Below the pieces are notes generated by a model. It did no database searches, was not told where the DNA came from, and saw only the letters and a program-made list of their open reading frames with translations. From Pseudomonadota bacterium (GTDB lineage: Bacteria > Myxococcota_A > UBA796 > CAJQPC01), in the NCBI GenBank assembly GCA_024228935.1, contig JAAESX010000349.1, positions 82,758 to 146,757 on the forward strand: DNA of 64,000 nucleotides, given 5' to 3'. Shown in pieces: positions 9,583 to 18,763 of this stretch; the first letter of the stretch is position 1; each line of letters begins with the position of its first letter. The position numbers were made by a program, and so were the translations under genes.

Positions 9583-10511
9583 CTACCCCATGCCGCGCGG
9601 CGCAGCGAGCTTTCGTCTCGGGTGCGCCTCGAAAAAGGCCCACAGCGCGTGCGCCGTCTCCAGGTCGTGGTTCTGTTCGCCGGCGAACGCGTCCCAGGTG
9701 TCGCTGGTCTGCTGGTCGATGCTCGGCGGCACATGGCCCCCGCCCTCGGCGACGTACCGGACGACATCGGCCTCGGTGCAGCTCCAGGTCTGCAGCTCGA
9801 CCGTCGAGCCGTCGTCCGGGTCCAGATCGGCCAGGACCTCGGTCGCTCCGTCCCCCGAGCAGCCGTCGAGTGTGTGCCAGTACGCCAAGGTGTCCTCGGC
9901 CGAGAGCATCTCGCCGGGGCCGGCGTTGCCTCCGTCCCAGGGCATCGTCTCGTCGGCGGTCCCGACGATGAAGGCGATGGGGCTGGTCGGGTCGCCGCAG
10001 TCGTTGTTCGCGGGCTGGGCGGCGTTCACCACGCCGACGCTCGCGGCCAGCGACGTCGCCTCGCGAGCGATGCGCTGGGTCATCAAGCCGCCGTTGGACT
10101 CGCCGTTGACGTGGATGCGGTCTTGGTCCACCGACACGTCCGCGGAGACGCTCTCGACCAGGGCGGTCAGGAACGCGACGTCGTCGACGTCCTCGTTGCA
10201 GCCCGTCGTGCAGTCGGTGCGGCAGCCGTTCCAGTGCTTGTCGATGCCCTCGGGCAGAACGACATGGAAGCCCTCGTCGTCGGCCAGATTCAGCCAGGTG
10301 CTCGCGAGCGGCGAGGCGCCACCTGCGTTCTCGGCCAGGAACGCCTTCAGCGTGGCGCCGCCGCCGTGCAGGACCACCACCAGCGGGCGAGGTCCCTCGG
10401 CGTCCGAGCTGTACAGCGCGTACCTCCGATCCAGCCCCCCTGCTCGAGAGTCCGGGTGGAGTCCAGCGTTCCGTTCTCGAACGTGTAGCTGGCCAGGGCG
10501 AGCAGGAGCAT
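9583..10511 (-). pseudogene. Secreted PHB-depolymerase-like esterase, frameshifted at a homopolymer
   Basis: The body is a clear alpha/beta hydrolase of the poly(3-hydroxybutyrate)-depolymerase/feruloyl-esterase type: LVVVLHGGGATLKAF, LPEGIDKHWNG and the nucleophile motif NGESNGG. Predicted disulphide cysteines and a late GGGHVPP histidine are also present. The signal peptide MLLLALASYTF with LDSTRTLEQ lies in another frame from the ATG at 10511. The frames join if the six-C run at 10435-10440 is really seven, giving 309 residues and EQGGLDRRYALY, the usual family start. The substrate is unknown. The gene is 9 bases upstream of the metal operon head and may belong to the same transcript. Confidence 0.7.
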
Positions 10512-10534
10512 GCCCCGAGCCTACACACCGTGAC

Positions 10535-11533
10535 TCAGCTCGCCACGACGAGCTCCAGCGGCTCGGGCGGCGTGGGGACGATGACGACCTCGCCGTGCAC
10601 ACCCTGCTCCGCGAGACGGTGCGCGTCGGCGGCCCGGGCCATGGGGTACCGGTCGAGGATGACCGCGCGGATGGTCCGATCGGCCAGGAGCGCGCGCAGA
10701 TCTTCGGTGCGCTGCCGCTCTCCCAGGACCACCGCGAACAGGGCCCTCCGGCCGCCGATGAGTGCGGTCAACGCCACGGAGAGCAGGGCAGAGGCGCTGA
10801 GGTACAGCGTCAGGTAGCGCCCGGTCGGCGTCAGGGAACCTCGGCTGTGCCGGAAGCTCGAGGCGTCCGCGATGTCGAAGACGACGTCGTACCGGTGCCC
10901 GTTCGCCGTGAAGTCCATCGACTTGTAGTCGAGCATGTGGTCGGCGCCGAGCTCATCGACCAGCGTCGTGGCCGCGCGGCTGCAGACGGCCGTCACCTCG
11001 GCGCCCATGTGCTTGGCGATCTGGATCGCGTATCGACCGACCCCACCCGAGGCCCCGAGGATGAGCACCTTCTCTCCCGGCTGGACCTTGGCCAGATCAC
11101 GCAGGAAGTGCAGCGCCGTGCCGGCTCCGTACGGGATCGATGCCGCCTCCTCGTACGAGCTGGACTCGGGGATGGTGGCGACGGGCCCGTCCTCGCGCAC
11201 GCAGATCAGCTCGGCGTAGGCGCCGTGGTCAGCGCTGCCGAAGACGTCGTCGCCAACGGTGAAGCGAGTCACGCTGGGTCCGACCGCGATGACGCGGCCC
11301 GCGAACATCGTTCCCTGTACGGGGTGGCGCGGGCCGTCCAGGCCGATCGCCAGCCGCCCGATCCAGGCCGTGGCGCCCGGAAAGTCGGCCGCCCGGACCC
11401 GCCGGTCGCCGGCGGTGACGGGGCTGGCGTGAACGCGGACCAGGATCTCGCCGTCGGTCGGGACCGGGTCTGCGGCGGTGGTGATCTGCAGGACGCCGGG
11501 GGCGCCGTAGGCGGGGGTGTGGACGACGTTCAT
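10535..11533 (-). CDS. Zinc-independent medium-chain oxidoreductase, quinone-reductase type
   Basis: A 332-residue MDR-superfamily NAD(P)H-dependent oxidoreductase. Features are the GroES-like N-terminal domain (ILVRVHASPVTAGDRRVR), then VGDDVFG, and a Rossmann nucleotide-binding motif LGASGGVGRYAIQIAK. Catalytic zinc cysteines of alcohol dehydrogenases are absent, so a quinone or enone reductase role is likely. The ATG at 11533 is chosen because the MNVVHTPAYGAPG start matches the family. It is divergent from a LysR regulator with about 90 bases between them, the classic arrangement for a regulator and its target. Confidence 0.88.
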   Translation of the reverse strand: MNVVHTPAYGAPGVLQITTAADPVPTDGEILVRVHASPVTAGDRRVRAADFPGATAWIGRLAIGLDGPRHPVQGTMFAGRVIAVGPSVTRFTVGDDVFGSADHGAYAELICVREDGPVATIPESSSYEEAASIPYGAGTALHFLRDLAKVQPGEKVLILGASGGVGRYAIQIAKHMGAEVTAVCSRAATTLVDELGADHMLDYKSMDFTANGHRYDVVFDIADASSFRHSRGSLTPTGRYLTLYLSASALLSVALTALIGGRRALFAVVLGERQRTEDLRALLADRTIRAVILDRYPMARAADAHRLAEQGVHGEVVIVPTPPEPLELVVAS

Positions 11534-11622
11534 GGAAGCTCCCTTGTTGTTCTGGAGGCAACGTATCCATGCGCTGATGAATAGCATTGGCGGAAAGGTG
11601 CACCCGGGCTATACGTTTATGT
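11534..11622. promoter_or_regulatory. Divergent promoter region between oxidoreductase and LysR gene
   Basis: This 89-base gap is more AT-rich than its surroundings. It contains TATACG followed by TTTATG just before the LysR start and, on the other strand, TATTCATC and GGATACGTT, any of which could serve as -10 elements. LysR proteins normally bind such divergent regions to control the neighbour and themselves. I do not see a convincing perfect T-N11-A inverted repeat, so no operator is placed. Confidence 0.4.
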
Positions 11623-12516
11623 ATGAATTGGACCGCGATGCAGTTCGACTGGAACCGGGCTCGGGCCTTCCTGGCCACGGTCGAGGAGGGCTCGTTGTCG
11701 TCCGCGGCGCGGGCGCTGGGGTCGACGCAGCCGACCGTGGGCCGCCAGGTCGCCGCGCTGGAGGGCGAGCTGGGCGTGGCGCTGTTCGAGCGGGTCGGCG
11801 GAGGGCTGGAGCTGACGAGCACAGGCCTCGAGCTGGTCGCGCACGTCCGCGCCATGGGCGAGGCGGCCACGCGCGTCTCCCTGGCGGCGACGGGGCGGTC
11901 CTCGGCCATCGAGGGCATCGTCTGCATCACGGCGAGCGAGTCGATCGCGGCCTTCCTGCTGCCTCCGATCCTCGCTCGCCTCCGCGTGGAGTACCCGGCG
12001 ATCGAGCTCGAGCTCGTGGTGTCGAACGACGCCCGGGACCTGCAGCGCCGGGAGGCCGACATCGCCGTGCGGAACTTCCAGACGACGCAGCCCGAGCTGA
12101 TCGCTCGGAAGGTCCGGGACCTGCGCGCCCAGTTCTACGCAGCGCCGGCGTACGTGGAGCGGGCGGGCCCGTTCGAGACGCAGGAAGACCTGGCTCGGGC
12201 GGAGCTGTTCGGGTTCGATCGCAGCGACGTCATGGTGGACGGGTTCAAGGCCATCGGCCTCGACGTCCGGCGGGACCAGTTCCCCATCGTGACGGGCAAT
12301 CACCTGGTCCAGTGGGAGCTCTGCAAGCAGGGCTCGGGGGTCTGCATGATGATGGCGGCGGTCGGGGAGCCCGAGCCCCAGGTCGTACAGGTGTTCTCAG
12401 AGCTGCCGTCCCTTCCGGTCCCACTCTGGATCGTCAGCCATCGCGAGCTGAGGACCAGCCGGCGGATCCGATTGGTGTTCGACTGGCTCGCCGACGGGCT
12501 CGCCGGGCCAGGGTAG
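11623..12516 (+). CDS. LysR-family transcriptional regulator
   Basis: A 297-residue LysR protein. The N-terminal winged helix-turn-helix is clear (FDWNRARAFLATVEEGSLSSAAR, then TQPTVGRQVAALE). The effector-binding domain follows (GIVCITASESIAAFLLPPIL, ADIAVRN). Two close ATG codons (11623 and 11638) could start it; either leaves the HTH intact. It is divergent from the MDR oxidoreductase, which is its probable target. The subgroup resembles regulators of oxidoreductases, but no inducer can be named. Confidence 0.92.
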   Translation: MNWTAMQFDWNRARAFLATVEEGSLSSAARALGSTQPTVGRQVAALEGELGVALFERVGGGLELTSTGLELVAHVRAMGEAATRVSLAATGRSSAIEGIVCITASESIAAFLLPPILARLRVEYPAIELELVVSNDARDLQRREADIAVRNFQTTQPELIARKVRDLRAQFYAAPAYVERAGPFETQEDLARAELFGFDRSDVMVDGFKAIGLDVRRDQFPIVTGNHLVQWELCKQGSGVCMMMAAVGEPEPQVVQVFSELPSLPVPLWIVSHRELRTSRRIRLVFDWLADGLAGPG

Positions 12517-12525
12517 GCTCCGCCC

Positions 12526-13155
12526 ATGAGCGAGACGCTGGCCGACGGCCTGACTCGAGGACCGGATGGCCGGGTCCGCTGTGGTTGGGGCGGCGAGGCC
12601 ATTCCGGGCTTCGCCCACTACCACGACACCGAGTGGGGCTTCCCCGTCGACGACGACCACAAGCTCTTCGAGAAGGTCTGCCTCGAGGGCTTCCAGTCCG
12701 GCCTGTCGTGGAGGACGATCCTCGACAAGCGGCCGGCGTTCCGCGAGGTCTTCCTCGACTTCGACTTCGAGAAGGTCGCGCGCTTCGATGACGCTGATGT
12801 CGCCCGGCTGCTGCAGGACGCCCGCATCGTCCGACACCGCGGCAAGATCCAGGCGACCATCAACAACGCCCAGCGAGCCTGCGAGATGGCCGAGGCGCAC
12901 GGCTCGGTGGGGGCGTTCATCTGGCGCTACGAGCCGCCCGCGCAGGCCTCGGTCACGCTCGCCACGCGGGTCGTGTCGAAGACCGACGGCTCGACCCGCC
13001 TCGCCAAGGACCTGAAGAAGCTCGGCTGGAGGTTCTTCGGCCCGACGACCGCGTACGCGTTCATGCAGGCGATGGGGCTGGTGAACGACCACCTGGACGG
13101 GTGCGTGGTCCGTGCGGAGTGTGAGGCGGCGCGCGCCGCATTCGACCGGCCGTAG
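12526..13155 (+). CDS. tag: DNA-3-methyladenine glycosylase I
   Basis: Removes 3-methyladenine from alkylated DNA as the first step of base excision repair. The 209-residue sequence has the family signature from RCGWGG through HYHDTEWG (zinc ligands Cys and His), SGLSWRTILDKRPAFR and GPTTAYAFMQAMGLVNDH, with HLDGC supplying the second zinc pair. It starts 10 bases after the LysR gene and its last base is the first base of the next GTG start, so it is probably co-translated with the GNAT protein. Confidence 0.94.
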   Translation: MSETLADGLTRGPDGRVRCGWGGEAIPGFAHYHDTEWGFPVDDDHKLFEKVCLEGFQSGLSWRTILDKRPAFREVFLDFDFEKVARFDDADVARLLQDARIVRHRGKIQATINNAQRACEMAEAHGSVGAFIWRYEPPAQASVTLATRVVSKTDGSTRLAKDLKKLGWRFFGPTTAYAFMQAMGLVNDHLDGCVVRAECEAARAAFDRP

Positions 13156-13688
13156 TGCGCGAACGCACCCGTGGCTCGGGGCCCGCGTGGCAGCTCGGGT
13201 TCGACCCGCCGGCGCCTCTGGTGTGCGCGGACTGGCGGTTGGAGCCGCTTCGGCCAGAGCTGGCGGGAGTCGACCACACCGCTTGGTCCAGTTGCCGCGA
13301 GCGGCTCGTCGTGGAGTTGGGCTGGAACGGCTGGCCCGGGCCCGACTTCACCGTCCAGGACAACGTGCAGGATCTGGCCGAGCACTTCGCCGAGTTCGAG
13401 GGGAACGAGGCCTACGCCTACTCGGTCATGTCCGGGGAGCGGTGCATCGGCTGCGTGTACATCGAGCCCTGGATGGACGGCGCCCAGCTCGCGTTCTGGG
13501 TGGTCGACGACGTCCTCGGCAGGGAAGGGGAGATCGTCGACTCGGTCCTGGACTGGCTTGTCGGATGGCCTGTCCAGGCGGTCGTAGTCCCTGTCCGCCA
13601 AGAACGCGGCCGTACGGTCCAGCAGCTGACGTCCTTGGGCCTCCGACGCGTACCAGGCCCCGCCGGGCATGTGAGTTTCCGCCGATAG
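13155..13688 (+). CDS. GNAT-like acetyltransferase
   Basis: A 177-residue protein starting at a GTG that overlaps the tag stop by one base. The pattern of LRPELAGVDHTAW, an AYAYSVMSGERCIGCVYIEPW strand-turn-strand and a later AQLAFWVVDD fits divergent GNAT acetyltransferases. The canonical acetyl-CoA loop is weak, so catalytic competence is uncertain. It ends GPAGHVSFRR, a common end for this fold. The substrate is unknown. Confidence 0.6.
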   Translation: MRERTRGSGPAWQLGFDPPAPLVCADWRLEPLRPELAGVDHTAWSSCRERLVVELGWNGWPGPDFTVQDNVQDLAEHFAEFEGNEAYAYSVMSGERCIGCVYIEPWMDGAQLAFWVVDDVLGREGEIVDSVLDWLVGWPVQAVVVPVRQERGRTVQQLTSLGLRRVPGPAGHVSFRR

Positions 13689-13794
13689 GAGCGGCCGGCC
13701 GTTTTCTGCGAAGAACGCCCACAACGCATACAGCGAAGGTGGTTCGTCGTGGCTCGAAGCAGCTCGGCACGGTGACCTCCACCCCACATCGAGC

Positions 13795-14451
13795 GTGTTC
13801 ATCGCCAAGATCCGCTTCCTTTGCCAGACCATCGAGGTCGCCGAGCACGACGTCCACGTGATCACGCTGCGCGACCGGCAGCAGTTCGAGGACGATGGCG
13901 GCGAGGCCGAGCGGCTGGGCATCTCCGAGGCCAGCTGGCCGCTGTTCGGTGTGGTCTGGGACTCCTCGCGCGTCCTGGCCGAGATGATGTCGACCCAGGA
14001 CGTCGAGGGCCTGCGGATCCTGGAGGTCGGGAGTGGCATCGGCCTGGCGAGCCTGGTCCTGAACCGGCGAGGGGCGGACATCACCGCCACCGATCAGCAC
14101 CCACGCGCACCCGGGCTTCTCGCCCGAAACACGGCGCTCAACGAGGATCCGCCGATCCCGTTCGTGAGAGCGGGGTGGGCCGATGAGTCCGACGAGCTCG
14201 GCACCTTCGACCTGCTGGTCGGCAGCGACCTGCTCTACGATCCGGGCGCCGCCGCGCTGCTCGCCGCCTTCGTCGACCGCCACGGGAAGGAGCGCTGCGA
14301 GTTCATCCTCGTCGACCCGGGCCGCGGGTACGTCTCCAAGCTCCGCAAGGCGCTGCAGGCGCGGGGCTTCGAGCAGATCCGGACGGACATGATCGGCACG
14401 GCCGCGGACGACGGTGTGAAGCCGATGCGGGTGGTGGCCTTCGCTCGCTGA
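13795..14451 (+). CDS. SAM-dependent methyltransferase, METTL21-like
   Basis: A 218-residue Rossmann methyltransferase with motif I LEVGSGIGLASLVL, an acidic ITATDQHP loop and the family block FDLLVGSDLLYDP. These features resemble the lysine methyltransferase group (methyltransferase 16 / METTL21), which modifies proteins; the target here is unknown. The start is the GTG at 13795 since no ATG precedes the conserved region closely. It sits between the GNAT gene and a hypothetical gene, all in the same direction. Confidence 0.8.
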   Translation: MFIAKIRFLCQTIEVAEHDVHVITLRDRQQFEDDGGEAERLGISEASWPLFGVVWDSSRVLAEMMSTQDVEGLRILEVGSGIGLASLVLNRRGADITATDQHPRAPGLLARNTALNEDPPIPFVRAGWADESDELGTFDLLVGSDLLYDPGAAALLAAFVDRHGKERCEFILVDPGRGYVSKLRKALQARGFEQIRTDMIGTAADDGVKPMRVVAFAR

Positions 14452-14508
14452 CCGGGCGGTCACGCTCAGACGTGTTGCGAACGCAGACCACGCGGATAGC
14501 TGCCGCGC

Positions 14509-15204
14509 ATGGAACTTTGGAATCAGGTCGATTGGACCCACCGCCTTGAGCGGCCCGCGATCAACGGCTTCTCCAAGCCTCTCGGCGCCCGATTGGGCAA
14601 GGTCGACGCGCTGGAGGGCTTCTCGTCCCGCCTCAGTCGCAGTCCGCACTGGATCGCGTTCACCCCGACCACGTCGGTCTACTCCGCGGTGCTCACGCTG
14701 GTTGAGCACCTGGTGGAGACCTACGGGCTCGAGGTCTTCATGCAGAAGGGCGCTCTCTACAAGACCGCCGCGGACCGCAGCTGGGCCTTGCCGGAGGACC
14801 CCGCTCAGGCAGCGATGGCCATGAGGGCTCTCCAGAACGCCGAGCCGTCGCTCGAGCCCCGGGCGTTCGTGAAGAATGGCGCCTCCGACACGCTGGCGTG
14901 GCTCGTGCTGTCGAGCACCGACTGGGCGGACCTCGACGCCGCGGACATCTACGCCTCGCGAGCGCTGTTCCCGCTGCGGGGCAAGGTTCCGCCGCCGCCG
15001 GTGTCGACAAAGGCCGAGGCCGTCCAGCGAGAGCGGACCGCCGAGCACGCCGAGCTGCTGGCCTGGGTCAGCGCGAACAAGGCCCTGATGATGCCGCGAC
15101 TGGTCGAGGCGCTGGAGAAGTTCGAGAGCTCGGCTCCCGGCTCCAAGGAAGAGCGGGACGCCACGAGCCAGATCTATCGACTCGAGCGCCGCGCCCGCCG
15201 CTAG
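14509..15204 (+). CDS. Hypothetical protein, 231 residues
   Basis: No family is recognised. The protein is soluble-looking, with a Trp/Arg-rich N-terminus (MELWNQVDWTHRLERP), a Pro-rich turn around PPPPVSTK, and a charged helical C-terminus ending RLERRARR. There is no signal peptide. Its stop and that of ychF share the palindrome CTAG, so the two convergent genes overlap by four bases. High third-position GC supports that it is a real gene. Confidence 0.75.
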   Translation: MELWNQVDWTHRLERPAINGFSKPLGARLGKVDALEGFSSRLSRSPHWIAFTPTTSVYSAVLTLVEHLVETYGLEVFMQKGALYKTAADRSWALPEDPAQAAMAMRALQNAEPSLEPRAFVKNGASDTLAWLVLSSTDWADLDAADIYASRALFPLRGKVPPPPVSTKAEAVQRERTAEHAELLAWVSANKALMMPRLVEALEKFESSAPGSKEERDATSQIYRLERRARR

Positions 15205-16295
15205 ACATTGAACAGGAAGTGCAGGATGTCCCCGTCGGCCACGACGTAAGACTTGCCCTCGACCCGCAGCTTGCCGTTCTCCTTGAGCTTGGCCTCGGTG
15301 CCGTAGGTCTCCAGGTCCTCGAGGCTGTACGCCTCGGCCCGGATGAACCCGCGCTCGAAGTCCGTGTGGATGACGCCGGCGGCCTGGGGGGCGGTCATGC
15401 CCGTCTTGATGGTCCAGGCCCGGATCTCCTTCGGCCCGGCCGTGAAGTAGGTCCGAAGGCCGAGCAGGTCGTACGTGCTGCGCGCCAGCTTCGCGAGGCC
15501 CGCCTCGGTCTGGCCCAGGTCGGCCAGGAACTCGTCGCGCTCGTCGGGCTCGAGCTCGCTGATCTCGGCCTCGATGGCGGCCGAGATGACGACCACGCCG
15601 GCGCCTTCGGCCTTGGCGTATTCGCGGACGCGTGTCACGAGGTCGTTGTCCTCGTTCAGGCCGTCCTCGTCCACGTTGCAGACGTACAGGACCGGCTTGC
15701 TGGTGATGAGCTGGGCGTGCTTGATGCTCCCGAGCTCCTCTTCGGTCCACTCGCCTGACCGGACCGGCTGGCCCTCGCCCAGGATGGCGACGCACTTCTC
15801 AGCGACCGCGGCGTGGACCTTGGCCTCCTTGTCGCCGCTCTTGGCGATCTTGGCGAACTTGGTCAGGCGCTTCTCACAGCTCTCCAGGTCGGCGAGCTGG
15901 AGCTCGGTCTCGATGGTCTCGATGTCCCGGATGGGGTCGATCGAGCCCTCGACGTGGGTGATGTCCTCGTCGATGAAGCAGCGGACGACCGCCAGGACCG
16001 CGTCGACCGTCCGGATGTGGCCCAGGAACTGGTTGCCCAGGCCCTCGCCCTTGCTGGCGCCGCGGACCAGGCCGGCGATGTCGACCAGCTCGACCGTGGC
16101 CGGGAGCACCTTCTTGCTGGCGATCTTGGCCAGGATGCGGTCCAGGCGCTCGTCCGGAACGGGCACGATGCCGACGTTCGGCTCGATCGTGCAGAACGGG
16201 TAGTTCGCACTCTCGGCGCCCGCCGCGGTCAGTGCATTGAACAGCGTGCTCTTGCCCACGTTGGGCAGTCCGACGATTCCGGCCTTCAGCGCCAC
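15201..16295 (-). CDS. ychF: YchF/OLA1 family ATPase
   Basis: A highly conserved Obg-like P-loop protein of 364 residues that prefers ATP and binds ribosomes. Visible motifs are G1 GLPNVGKST, the FCTIEPNVG switch region, DIAGLVRGASKGEGLGNQFL, the TGS-domain start and the family end LKENGKLRVEGK with DGDILHFLFNV. Roles in translation and stress response are known for the family. It stands alone on the minus strand between two plus-strand genes. Confidence 0.96.
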   Translation of the reverse strand: MALKAGIVGLPNVGKSTLFNALTAAGAESANYPFCTIEPNVGIVPVPDERLDRILAKIASKKVLPATVELVDIAGLVRGASKGEGLGNQFLGHIRTVDAVLAVVRCFIDEDITHVEGSIDPIRDIETIETELQLADLESCEKRLTKFAKIAKSGDKEAKVHAAVAEKCVAILGEGQPVRSGEWTEEELGSIKHAQLITSKPVLYVCNVDEDGLNEDNDLVTRVREYAKAEGAGVVVISAAIEAEISELEPDERDEFLADLGQTEAGLAKLARSTYDLLGLRTYFTAGPKEIRAWTIKTGMTAPQAAGVIHTDFERGFIRAEAYSLEDLETYGTEAKLKENGKLRVEGKSYVVADGDILHFLFNV

Positions 16296-16342
16296 GGGTC
16301 ACCTCCAAGGCGCGCGGCTAACGCGTCGGCGATGATGCGGGC

Positions 16343-16584
16343 GTGGTTTGGATCCTTGCCTGCACGATTCCGTCGCCTCCGGCCGAGGTCGTTCTCCCGG
16401 CGTTCGACTGCGCGCTCGAGCTGGATGTGTCCGGCTCGGATGCCTACCGGTTCGACCCGGGAGCCACGGGCGGGAGTTCCCAGCGAACGCCGGCGAACAG
16501 CCCGTGCTGATGGCGGTCCCAGGGCCCCATCCGGTGGCGCTGCGTGTGTGGATCGACGACGGCCCGGTCTGGATGCGCCTGTGA
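16343..16584 (+). pseudogene. Tiny lipoprotein gene with a one-base frameshift
   Basis: From the GTG at 16343 the first frame reads MVWILACTIPSPPAE, an ultra-short lipoprotein signal, and continues to YRFDPGATGG before diverging. Adding one G to the run at 16472-16474 joins it to EFPANAGEQPVLMAVPG and a plausible end VWIDDGPVWMRL, giving 80 residues. Third-position GC stays high across both halves, which supports a single gene. No function can be assigned. It lies between ychF and the lysozyme gene. Confidence 0.4.
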
Positions 16585-16593
16585 GCCTGTCGA

Positions 16594-17493
16594 CTACTGG
16601 TTTTCGACCTTGAGCTTCTCGCCCATCTTCACGGCGAAGTAGCGAGCGCGAACCCAGACGTCCGAGCTGTAGTCGCCGCCCGTCGTGTTGCGGTCCACGC
16701 CGCCCCAGCTGCGGACCCGGCCGCTGCCCTTGTTGTAGGCGGCCACGGCGCCCTGGAGCTTCTGCGCGTCCGACCAGTCGGGGAACTTGTCGCCGACCTG
16801 GTCGAGCATGCCCTTGAGGATGCTCGCGGCCTGGCGGACGTGCTCGATCGAGAACGCGCCGCCTTCGGGCGAGTGGAAGTTCTTGTCGACCTGCATCATC
16901 CCGAAGCCCTGGCCGTCGTACTTGCTGAACCCGTCCTCGTTCAGCGAGTTGCCGCCGCGGGTCTCGCGGCTGGCGATGGCCATCAGGAGCGCCGGGGGCA
17001 CCTCGTACTCCGCGGCCGCCGTGAGGAAGAGCGCCTCGTACTGGCTGACCCGATTCCAGTCGGTCTGCGCCATGGCCTGGGACGCCATCTCGCCGCCTTC
17101 GCGCAGGCCGTCCTGGCGGGCGGTCGTCGCCGAGGCGCCGGCCGTGCCGAGCTCGAACAGGATGCCGTTGGCGTCGCCGGCCGACTTCAGGCCGAACAGC
17201 GTCTGGAACGTCGCTCCGCCGACGATGCCGTCGATGCCGAGCTTGTAGCGGTTCTGGAAGTCGACGACCGCGTCGTACGTGGCCTCGTCGAACTTGCCGG
17301 TCGGGGTGACCTGCAGCAGCTTCTGGAGCTCGGTGACCTCCATGCCGCTCGAGCCCATGCGCAGGAGCTTGCCCGAGGCCATCTGGCGCTCGAGGTTCGA
17401 CGTGTCCATCATCCGGATGGTCGAGTTCGCCGAGCCGGTCTGGAGGTCGGAGTTCGTGCGGGAGCGGTTCTGACGGCGCTGGACGTCGGCCAT
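16594..17493 (-). CDS. Peptidoglycan-binding lytic enzyme with goose-type lysozyme domain
   Basis: A 299-residue protein with a PG_binding_1-like module (VTELQKLLQVTPTGKFDEATYDAVVDFQ, about residues 53-95). It is followed by a transglycosylase/g-type lysozyme fold: VPPALLMAIASRETRGG with E178 as likely acid catalyst, then GQGFGMMQVDK and AVAAYNKGSGRV. It would cleave glycan strands of peptidoglycan. There is no N-terminal signal peptide, so export may use a secretion system, or the protein may act on competitors or prey. It is monocistronic and divergent from the next lipoprotein gene. Confidence 0.85.
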   Translation of the reverse strand: MADVQRRQNRSRTNSDLQTGSANSTIRMMDTSNLERQMASGKLLRMGSSGMEVTELQKLLQVTPTGKFDEATYDAVVDFQNRYKLGIDGIVGGATFQTLFGLKSAGDANGILFELGTAGASATTARQDGLREGGEMASQAMAQTDWNRVSQYEALFLTAAAEYEVPPALLMAIASRETRGGNSLNEDGFSKYDGQGFGMMQVDKNFHSPEGGAFSIEHVRQAASILKGMLDQVGDKFPDWSDAQKLQGAVAAYNKGSGRVRSWGGVDRNTTGGDYSSDVWVRARYFAVKMGEKLKVENQ

Positions 17494-17602
17494 GTCGATC
17501 TCCGAGAAGCGAAGGACACTCTATCCGAGCGTCGCGCTGTCTCCCCGAGCTTTTGCCGCGGGGTTCATCCGGGGTTCACATGGTCGGTCCATGCTCTCTC
17601 GT

Positions 17603-18763
17603 ATGACCAAGCTCCTCGTCCTGTTCGGCTGCTACGACCTCGAGAAGAAGGAGGCGGCCCCCGAGCCCGGGACGCCCGCCGCCAGCCAGTACCACCGGCC
17701 CTCGTGGGCGACGCACTCCGGCTACGCGCCGTCGCCCCCCAGCGACATCCTGCGCGAGGGCCAGGCGTACACCGGTCCGATCGTCGACGGGCTCCTCACC
17801 TGCTCGATGACGACGACCTACCGGGGCTATCGGCAAGGCGTCATCGCGTCGCTGATGAACCACGACACCCGCTCGCCGGACAGCGACGGCCTGATCTGGC
17901 AGGACAGCCAGTACGTGGTGACCTCGGGCCCCTCGAACAGCTCGCGCGGGACCTTCGGGGCGGCCAAGATCTCGGCGGAAGATGGCGACCCGCTGAAGCT
18001 CACGCTCCAGGATCGCGGGTTCTTCCGCAGCCACCAGTACGACGTGCTGACGGCCAGCTATGGCGGGGAGCTCCCGGTGACGCTGGTGGGGACGTCGTCC
18101 GAGGCGACCTGCTCGCTGGTGCCCCGCAGCGTGGTCGAGACGTATACGAAGCGTGCCGTCGCCGCGTGCAAGCCCGGCATGGACGATCTGGCCGCGCGGG
18201 TCCCCGACCTCCAGGCGATGGACTTCGGACGGCAGGTGGAGCTCGACCCGCGGCCGAACATCCAGGATGTCGCCGGGTTGGTGGGCTGGGACGACCCGAC
18301 GGTGCGCGGTCTGGTGGACCAGGTGGAGGCCTCGGACGAGCGCTTCCAGACGGCGCTCGGCGAGGCGATGGTGGCCCACCGTCCGCAGATGGGCACGAAC
18401 GCCGAGCTGGGCGGCCTGTTCGTCGAGCCCGCCGTGATGGAGTGTGCGCGGTTCGGGTACCGGAAGCACGGCGGCTGGACGGACTGCGGCCTGGAGATCA
18501 CCTGGCACCAGAAGTCCGGTCCGGACGAGGGGCACATGGGGCTCTTCGATGGGGCCGGCGGGCCGTCGTACAGCTCGTTCTCGTGGGTCGAGGTGGATGC
18601 CGAGGACGACGCCGAGCCCATCTACACCGCCAAGCCGACCGACCGGGACGTCCGGGTCATCGTGCCGATCGAGGATCCGAACCCGCCGTACCAGCTGCGT
18701 GTGACCGACGGCCAGGAGATCGCCTGGGTCGCGGTGTCGTGCACCGGGCCGCGGTGCTCCTAG
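17603..18763 (+). CDS. Lipoprotein of unknown function, 386 residues
   Basis: Starts MTKLLVLFGCYDLEKKE, with a lipobox-like LFGC after a short signal; an in-frame ATG at 17591 would add four residues. The mature part has Tyr/Pro-rich segments and several cysteines that may pair in the periplasm. I recognise no domain. Convergent with the lipoprotein gene on the other strand, its stop overlaps that gene's stop by four bases. Confidence 0.75.
   Translation: MTKLLVLFGCYDLEKKEAAPEPGTPAASQYHRPSWATHSGYAPSPPSDILREGQAYTGPIVDGLLTCSMTTTYRGYRQGVIASLMNHDTRSPDSDGLIWQDSQYVVTSGPSNSSRGTFGAAKISAEDGDPLKLTLQDRGFFRSHQYDVLTASYGGELPVTLVGTSSEATCSLVPRSVVETYTKRAVAACKPGMDDLAARVPDLQAMDFGRQVELDPRPNIQDVAGLVGWDDPTVRGLVDQVEASDERFQTALGEAMVAHRPQMGTNAELGGLFVEPAVMECARFGYRKHGGWTDCGLEITWHQKSGPDEGHMGLFDGAGGPSYSSFSWVEVDAEDDAEPIYTAKPTDRDVRVIVPIEDPNPPYQLRVTDGQEIAWVAVSCTGPRCS

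Noticed and set aside
8009..10528. An 839-codon minus-strand open frame spanning the barrel and esterase genes
   Set aside because: It is Arg/Pro/Ala-rich shadow sequence in a different frame from the recognisable proteins there.
15195..15210. The CTAG palindrome shared by two stop codons as a regulatory site
   Set aside because: It is four bases long and fully explained by two overlapping convergent stops.
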